Shown here one piece after another: positions 59,074 to 64,000 of a stretch of DNA of 64,000 nucleotides. Both the position numbers and the translations under genes were made by a program. The DNA is from Hydrogenophilales bacterium 16-64-40 (GTDB lineage: Bacteria > Pseudomonadota > Gammaproteobacteria > Burkholderiales > Thiobacillaceae): NCBI GenBank assembly GCA_002256995.1, contig NCGX01000013.1:1-64000 (forward strand), in the 5' to 3' direction. Each line of letters begins with the position of its first letter. Position 1 is the stretch's first letter. Below the pieces are notes generated by a model, which had not been told where the DNA came from, ran no database searches, and saw only the letters and a list, made by a program, of their open reading frames with translations.

Positions 59074-59949
59074 ATGAAACTACTGAAAAAGTCTTACGCA
59101 GGTATCGTTCTTTTGCTGGCTGGTTTTGCACCGGTTCATGCCTCGGGTGACGTTGAGCGCGCCGATGCTACGACGCAATTGTCCACAATGAGTGCGGAGC
59201 AAAAGAAACAGGATCAGGACTATTTCGCGGCGCATTCCTTCGAGTTTTCGTCGATATTCAAGCGCCACCATCCGGGTCCCTACTGGATCCTGGAGAAAAC
59301 CAAAGAATTTCAGCTTTCCGGTGCGCAGATCAAACAACAGGAACAACTGAAATTCGGCATGGCAAAAAGCACCATCGCGGGTAACACCGCGTTAAAGCAA
59401 GCCTACGAAAAATACGCAACGGATGCTGCCGCCATCGCGCCGTCGCTGGCGGTCATTCACCAGGACATCGAGGCAATCGGCAAGGCGCAAACCCATCTAG
59501 CCCAAGTGATGGTGCCTTACCACCTGAAGGCATACGCGGCGTTGAATCCCACGCAGCAGGCGCTTTACAGGAAGTGGGTGGCGTGTGTCGGCGCCGCCTG
59601 CGCGCAGCCGGACAAAGCACCGATGCCACCATCGAACGGGGCGACGCTCGAACAGCGCTTCCAGCGTCTTGATGCGAACGGCGATGGCTTTGTCACCTGG
59701 GAGGAGGCCATGCCCTCGCGCGTGAGCGACTTCATGAACATGGACAGCAACATGGATAACGCGGTCACGCCGGCTGAATACAAGGCTGCATTGCCGTTTG
59801 GGGCATTCGACAGGAACACGGACGGCGCGATCTCAAAGGCGGAGTTTCTGGCCACGCATCGCGCGATGTTCATGAAGTTTGATGCTGACGCGGACCAACG
59901 TATTTCCTTGAGCGAATTTGCCACGGCGCAGCGCGCGGCGGGTAAGTAA
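59074..59949 (+). CDS. Secreted EF-hand protein
   Basis: 291 residues. Signal peptide ending VHA, then a helical part (about 30-170) similar to periplasmic Spy/CpxP-like helical proteins (LEKTKEFQLSGAQIKQQEQLKF), then four EF-hand-like loops: DANGDGFVTWEE, DSNMDNAVTPAE, DRNTDGAISKAE and DADADQRISLSE. Loops 1 and 3 are canonical. Likely a calcium-responsive periplasmic protein. ATG follows GGAG. Confidence 0.8.
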   Translation: MKLLKKSYAGIVLLLAGFAPVHASGDVERADATTQLSTMSAEQKKQDQDYFAAHSFEFSSIFKRHHPGPYWILEKTKEFQLSGAQIKQQEQLKFGMAKSTIAGNTALKQAYEKYATDAAAIAPSLAVIHQDIEAIGKAQTHLAQVMVPYHLKAYAALNPTQQALYRKWVACVGAACAQPDKAPMPPSNGATLEQRFQRLDANGDGFVTWEEAMPSRVSDFMNMDSNMDNAVTPAEYKAALPFGAFDRNTDGAISKAEFLATHRAMFMKFDADADQRISLSEFATAQRAAGK

Positions 59950-60204
59950 GCTCCGTGCACGCTACCTCTGGCATTGTCTTGATGTGCAGCCTGAGTCTGG
60001 CGCTTGCGGCCGTCATGTCGTGTGCGCGTGCCGATGGTGGCCTGGACCGAATGCCCCCAAACCACCCTGCTGGAACACAATGAAATGTTCGAGCGCGCTG
60101 CAAATGACGAATTCAATAACCACACCGACAATCCTCGTTAGAAAAGCAAACGCGATAACACACCATCGTTGTGGCACGGGCCTGGGCTGACAAAAGGAAT
60201 CCAA
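59950..60204 (+). other. Gap before soxB with a short secreted-peptide frame
   Basis: A GTG at 59955 opens 42 codons with a signal-like segment MCSLSLALAAVMSCARADGG and stops at 60081-60083. Another frame from ATG 60030 gives 34 codons ending NNHTDNPR. Neither is recognised; both could be remnants. Confidence 0.3.
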
Positions 60205-61872
60205 ATGGAAATTTACCTGCCTACCGATGCGAATAACCCTAAAAGCGCAGACGCCCTCTACGACATCCCTGCTTTTGGCAACGTCAGTCTTTTGCATTTC
60301 ACCGACTGTCACGCCCAGCTGCTGCCCATTTTTTATCGCGAACCCAGCATTAACCTTGGTGTGGGCAGCGCTGAAGGTAAGGCGCCGCATCTTGTCGGCG
60401 TGCCGCTGCTGGACGCATATGGCATTAAAGCCGGCAGCCGGCAGGGCTACGCGTTTTCCCATCTCGATTTTTGTGCTGCGGCCCGGGCCTACGGCAAGGT
60501 AGGCGGTTTTGCGCATCTCGCCAGTCTGGTCAAGCGCCTGAAAGCAAGCCGCCCCAAGGCTTTGCTGCTGGATGGAGGGGATACTTGGCAAGGCTCGGCC
60601 ACGGCACTGTGGACCGCCGGGCAGGATATGGTGGAGGCTTCGCTTGAGCTAGGCGTCGATGTCATGACCGGGCATTGGGAATTTACTTACGGTGCCGAGC
60701 GCGTCATGCATGTCGTGCGCAATGATTTCAAGGACAAGCTTGCCTTCATTGCCCAGAACATCGTGCACGAAGACAACGACGCCCCGGTGTTCGATGCGTA
60801 TGTTATTCGCGAACAAAATGGCATTCCGGTTGCCATTATCGGTCAGGCGTTTCCCTACACACCCTTGGCGAACGGCGCGCAATTCACCCCGGACTGGGAA
60901 TTTGGTATCGATGAAGCGCGCCTTCAGGCGGTGGTCAACGAGGTGCGCAAAAAAGGGGCGCAGGTTGTCGTATTGCTTTCGCACAATGGCATGGACATCG
61001 ACCTTAAATTAGCTTCGCGCATTTCCGGGATCGACATGATATTGGGCGGACATACCCACGACGGCGTCCCGGTGCCCAGCGTGGTTCAAAACCCCGGCGG
61101 GGCAACCGTCGTCACCAACGCCGGGTCCCACGGAAAATTTCTGGCCGTGATCGATTTTGACGTCAAACATGGCCGTGTGGCCGACTATCGATACCACCTG
61201 TTGCCGGTCTTTTCGGAACTGTTGCCCGCAGATCCCGCCATGCAGGCAACCATCGATCGAGCGCGCGCACCGTTCGAGTCGCGCCTGCAAGAACCCATTG
61301 CTGAAAGCCAGGAATTGCTCTACCGGCGCGGCAATTTCAACGGTTCCTGGGATCAAATAATTGTCGAGGCCTTGATGCAGGTCAAGGGCACCGAGATCGC
61401 ATTTTCTCCGGGGTTCCGCTGGGGAGCCACGCTCTTGCCCGGTCAAACGATTACCCGCGAAAACTTGATGGAACAGACTGCAATTACCTATCCCGACACC
61501 TCGGTGGTGGAGATGACGGGTGCCGAAATCAAGCAGCACCTGGAAAAACTCTGCGACAAGCTTTTCAACGACGATCCCTATCAACATCAGGGCGGCGATA
61601 TGGTGCGTACCGGCGGATTGGTTTATGCGTGTGAACCGGCAGCCAGAATGAATTCGCGCATCAGCGACATGACTTTGAACGGGCAGCCGATACAAGCCGA
61701 CAAGGCCTACAAAGTGGCGAGATGGGGGGTAGGCAGTGCTCAGTCAGAGGGGGAGCCGGTGTGGGACGTGGTTGAGCAGTATCTAAAAAGCGCCCCGCTT
61801 GTGAATCGCCATACACCCAACGTACCGCGATTGATTGGCGTGGGTGCAAACCCGGGATTCGCCAATGAGTAG
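60205..61872 (+). CDS. soxB: SoxB-type thiosulfohydrolase without a signal peptide
   Basis: 555 residues of the 5'-nucleotidase/SoxB superfamily. FGNVSLLHFTDCHAQLLPIF (metal site), LLLDGGDTWQGSATALWT, GHWEFTYGAERVM, SHNGMDIDLKLASRI and LGGHTHDGVP match SoxB closely. SoxB cleaves sulfate from SoxY-bound thiosulfate with two Mn ions in the periplasm and normally has a Tat signal; here the frame begins MEIYLPTDANNPKS just before the mature domain and has no twin arginine upstream. SD AAAAGGAATCC precedes the ATG. No other sox gene is nearby. Confidence 0.87.
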   Translation: MEIYLPTDANNPKSADALYDIPAFGNVSLLHFTDCHAQLLPIFYREPSINLGVGSAEGKAPHLVGVPLLDAYGIKAGSRQGYAFSHLDFCAAARAYGKVGGFAHLASLVKRLKASRPKALLLDGGDTWQGSATALWTAGQDMVEASLELGVDVMTGHWEFTYGAERVMHVVRNDFKDKLAFIAQNIVHEDNDAPVFDAYVIREQNGIPVAIIGQAFPYTPLANGAQFTPDWEFGIDEARLQAVVNEVRKKGAQVVVLLSHNGMDIDLKLASRISGIDMILGGHTHDGVPVPSVVQNPGGATVVTNAGSHGKFLAVIDFDVKHGRVADYRYHLLPVFSELLPADPAMQATIDRARAPFESRLQEPIAESQELLYRRGNFNGSWDQIIVEALMQVKGTEIAFSPGFRWGATLLPGQTITRENLMEQTAITYPDTSVVEMTGAEIKQHLEKLCDKLFNDDPYQHQGGDMVRTGGLVYACEPAARMNSRISDMTLNGQPIQADKAYKVARWGVGSAQSEGEPVWDVVEQYLKSAPLVNRHTPNVPRLIGVGANPGFANE

Positions 61873-62890
61873 TCAGCGCCTGGCCGCTTGCCATTATCTG
61901 CATACCGGCCAACGCACCTGCCATGCCGACGATGGACGCGAGATTCCGTGCGAAGGGTCCGGCCAGGATGCGTCGTTTGGCGTCGGGGCGCCTTGGCCGG
62001 AACCGCGATTCGACGTGCGCGGCGACGTGGTCGTGGATCGTCTGACCGGCCTGATCTGGTGTTGTGATGCCAATCTCGCGGAATTCCCCCTCACCTGGCA
62101 GGAAGCGCTGGACTTCGTGGCGGCCATGAACCGCGAACAGCATTTCGGCCAGCGTGACTGGCGCATGCCCAATCGCCGCGAATTGCGCAGCCTGCTCAGT
62201 CTGCAAACCAAATTGCCGGCCCTGCCCGAGCAACATCCGTTCACCGATGTATTCAACGGCTGGTACTGGACTTCGACCACGGCGACCATCAGCCCGGCAC
62301 ACGCCTGGTATGTGGCGCTCGACGGCGCGCGCATGTTTTACGGCGGCAAGGATCAATCCTTCATGCTCTGGCCGGTGCGCGGACAAGGCCTGGGTGTGGT
62401 CCCGCGCACGGGGCAAAGCCTGTGCTACGACGCCGCCGGCAAAGCCGTTTCATGCGCCGGTTCAGGTCAGGACGGCGAATACCGTTACGGCGCCGCGTGG
62501 CCTGAACCCCGCTTCGAAATTCTTGAGGATGGGGTGCTGGATCGTCTCACCGGTCTGTGCTGGCGCCGCAGCGCCAAGCTCACCCCGCAACCGGTGGTCT
62601 GGCGCGAGGCATTGGCCGCGGTGGCCGCGCTTAACCGGGAGGGCGCGGCAATGCGCTGGCGGCTGCCCACGATCAACGAACTGGAATCGCTGGTCGATTG
62701 CGCCGCCCACAGCCCGGCCTTGCCGGCGGGGCATCCTTTCGCCGAGGTGCAGGACATTTACTGGTCGTCCACCACCAGTCTGTTCGAGTCCGATTGGGCG
62801 TGGGCCTTGTACCTGGAAAAAGGCGCAACGGGCGTCGGTCAAAAGCGCTTCGCCGAATTTTCGGTGTGGGCGGTTGCGACTTACCTCTGA
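61865..62890 (+). CDS. Protein with two DUF1566 (Lcl C-terminal) domains
   Basis: 341 residues in two similar halves (about 1-175 and 176-341). Each half has an RLTGLIWCCDANL-like or RLTGLCWRRSAKL block, a WQEALDF or WREALAA helix, a DWRMPNRRELRSLL or RWRLPTINELESLV block and a WYWTSTT or IYWSSTT block. DUF1566 domains occur in surface or secreted proteins; no signal peptide is seen. The ATG overlaps the soxB stop (ATGAGTAG), so expression is coupled to soxB, which suggests a shared job. Confidence 0.83.
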   Translation: MSSQRLAACHYLHTGQRTCHADDGREIPCEGSGQDASFGVGAPWPEPRFDVRGDVVVDRLTGLIWCCDANLAEFPLTWQEALDFVAAMNREQHFGQRDWRMPNRRELRSLLSLQTKLPALPEQHPFTDVFNGWYWTSTTATISPAHAWYVALDGARMFYGGKDQSFMLWPVRGQGLGVVPRTGQSLCYDAAGKAVSCAGSGQDGEYRYGAAWPEPRFEILEDGVLDRLTGLCWRRSAKLTPQPVVWREALAAVAALNREGAAMRWRLPTINELESLVDCAAHSPALPAGHPFAEVQDIYWSSTTSLFESDWAWALYLEKGATGVGQKRFAEFSVWAVATYL

Positions 62891-62900
62891 CCATTTCGGA

Positions 62901-62936
62901 CACGTCCTACAGAACTTTTGAGCATGTCCTACAGAA
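62901..62936 (+). promoter_or_regulatory. Two direct repeats upstream of a small secreted protein
   Basis: CACGTCCTACAGAA (62901-62914) and CATGTCCTACAGAA (62923-62936), 22 bp apart start to start, about two helical turns. They lie about 80 bp before the next gene. No terminator is apparent in the 124-bp gap. Confidence 0.4.
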
Positions 62937-63014
62937 GTATCAAGCCAAAAGTTTAGTCTTATGTGTGTGCTGTTCAGGCACTGTGACTAATCCATACTTC
63001 AAAGGAGATCGATC

Positions 63015-63284
63015 ATGAAAGTGTCAAAAGTTGTCATCTCGACTGTTGTTGCCATTTCGGCGGCGGGCGCGCTGGGGCTTGCCTACGCGCAGTCCACCTA
63101 TAGCGAGCCGCAGCCGGGGACCAGCGCCCCCACGACGCAGGATGCTACCCCTGGGACCATGGATCAGTCCCCCAGCGGCACTGCGAGCCAGGATTCCAGC
63201 AGCACCATGAGTCAGGATTCACCTGACCGCACCCGCTCGGACAGCACTTACAACGAGCGGGTGGCGCGTGCGGACCGCAACTGA
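63015..63284 (+). CDS. Small secreted Ser/Thr-rich protein
   Basis: 89 residues: signal peptide with AAGALGLAYAQ cleavage, then a low-complexity region of Ser, Thr, Asp, Pro and Gln (SPSGTASQDSSSTMSQ), ending YNERVARADRN. Probably disordered, periplasmic. The ending and composition recur in proteins of unknown function. SD AAAGGAG precedes the ATG. Confidence 0.75.
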   Translation: MKVSKVVISTVVAISAAGALGLAYAQSTYSEPQPGTSAPTTQDATPGTMDQSPSGTASQDSSSTMSQDSPDRTRSDSTYNERVARADRN

Positions 63285-63388
63285 CGCTCGCTCCACGGGG
63301 CACGCCGCGGTCCAGGAGAACCGGCCCCGCAGCGGGCCGGGCCGGCCCCTGAGATTGCGGTGTTACCAACGGTGATCGGCGTCACAAG

Positions 63389-64000
63389 ATGCCTATCCTT
63401 CACCCCGAACGTCGTGATGCGCGAACCCTCCGCATCGCGGCGGCCCGCACGGCGCTGATCATTGGCGCGGCCGCAGCCGGGACCGTGCTTTTGCTCGCGG
63501 CGGTCACCGGCGGCCGCCCCGTTCTGTCTGCCGCGCCCATTTCATCGTCTTCAGCCCACCCGCCCCAGGCGATTACTCGCTCTGCGGATTTCGGCCAGGC
63601 GTCGCCCTCGCCGGACGCGCGCCATGTGGCCGACTGGATAGCCGATTCGCGCGACAATGCCAACGCCGATTTCATCATTGTCGACAAGCGCGACGCCAGG
63701 GCGTATGTGTTCGATGCCGAAGCGCGCCTGCGCGGCGCGAGTCCGGTCCTGCTGGGTTCAGCCGTGGGCGATGACTCGGTTCCCGGCATTGGATTGCGGC
63801 CGATTGCCGAGGTGCGTCCGGAGGAACGGACGACCCCCGCCGGGCGCTTCGTTGCCGAACGCGGCCGCAATTTGAACGGCGATGACGTGGTTTGGGTCGA
63901 CTACGAGGCCGCCGTCTCGATGCACCGCGTGCGCACCACCAAGCCAAGCGAGCGGCGGCTGGAGCGACTCGCCACCCCCACGGTTGACGACAACCGCATT
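63389..64000 (+). CDS. L,D-transpeptidase-like protein, N-terminal part (runs off the window)
   Basis: Open to the end of the window, 204 codons. One N-terminal membrane helix (ALIIGAAAAGTVLLLAAV, about 22-39), then an L,D-transpeptidase-like start: DFIIVDKRDARAYVFDAEARL, GSAVGDDSVPGIGL, and ERTTPAGRFVAERG. The catalytic HG...SxGC motif would lie beyond the window, so assignment rests on the first half of the domain. Confidence 0.72.
   Translation, partial: MPILHPERRDARTLRIAAARTALIIGAAAAGTVLLLAAVTGGRPVLSAAPISSSSAHPPQAITRSADFGQASPSPDARHVADWIADSRDNANADFIIVDKRDARAYVFDAEARLRGASPVLLGSAVGDDSVPGIGLRPIAEVRPEERTTPAGRFVAERGRNLNGDDVVWVDYEAAVSMHRVRTTKPSERRLERLATPTVDDNRI

Overview
The window is a GC-rich chromosomal stretch of a betaproteobacterium. 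By eye the gene content (cyaY, argH next to an AlgZ/AlgR-type pair, ubiK and comM beside glnK-amtB, B12-dependent metH, soxB) suggests a sulfur-oxidising lineage such as Thiobacillus or another Nitrosomonadales member; this placement is inference. No rRNA, tRNA, CRISPR array or complete insertion sequence was seen.

Region by region. 1-9600: housekeeping (lysA start, lptM, frataxin cyaY with a cysteine-rich MarR regulator, argH, an AlgZ/AlgR two-component pair, a NUDIX hydrolase, metH, a rhodanese). 9600-15300: P2-type ATPase, VIT1-type metal transporter, comM, ubiK. 15300-31150: a nitrogen block. A porin-like gene, glnK and amtB lie behind a sigma-54-like promoter with two NtrC-like sites. 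A ten-gene operon follows (ABC transporter, creatininase-family enzyme, type III glutamine synthetase, NikR-like regulator, two DUF1989 proteins, urea/guanidine carboxylase, allophanate hydrolase) with its own consensus sigma-54 promoter and a 21-bp palindrome at the predicted start of transcription. The protein set matches the guanidine route (carboxylation, deimination of carboxyguanidine, allophanate hydrolysis, ammonia capture), yet no guanidine-I riboswitch is visible. A pair of inverted REP sequences (REPIN-like) sits in frame inside the carboxylase gene.

31150-38150: an MFS transporter, a DedA-PAP2-LssY fusion, a YbhB remnant, a lipoprotein and an LTA-synthase-like sulfatase. 38300-56000: an envelope and general-stress island of small secreted or membrane proteins (BON lipoprotein, DUF4398, OmpA-like, DUF3309, YqjD/YqjE/YqjK, crystallin-like, collagen-like, cardiolipin synthase, CsbD, HiPIP, antiporter, catalase). 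Seven transcription units here share one promoter architecture: a dyad TGTNCG-N4-CGNACA followed 20 bp later (21 in one case) by a TANNNT-like -10 box. That places the dyad centre at about -41.5, as in class II CRP/FNR-type activation. I regard this shared promoter set as the most interesting signal of the window; no candidate regulator is encoded in it.

56000-64000: a diheme cytochrome c gene flanked by two broken pieces of an alpha/beta hydrolase, a DsrE-like protein, a frameshifted DUF202 gene, an EF-hand protein, a SoxB homologue lacking a signal peptide and translationally coupled to a two-copy DUF1566 protein, and the start of an L,D-transpeptidase-like gene.
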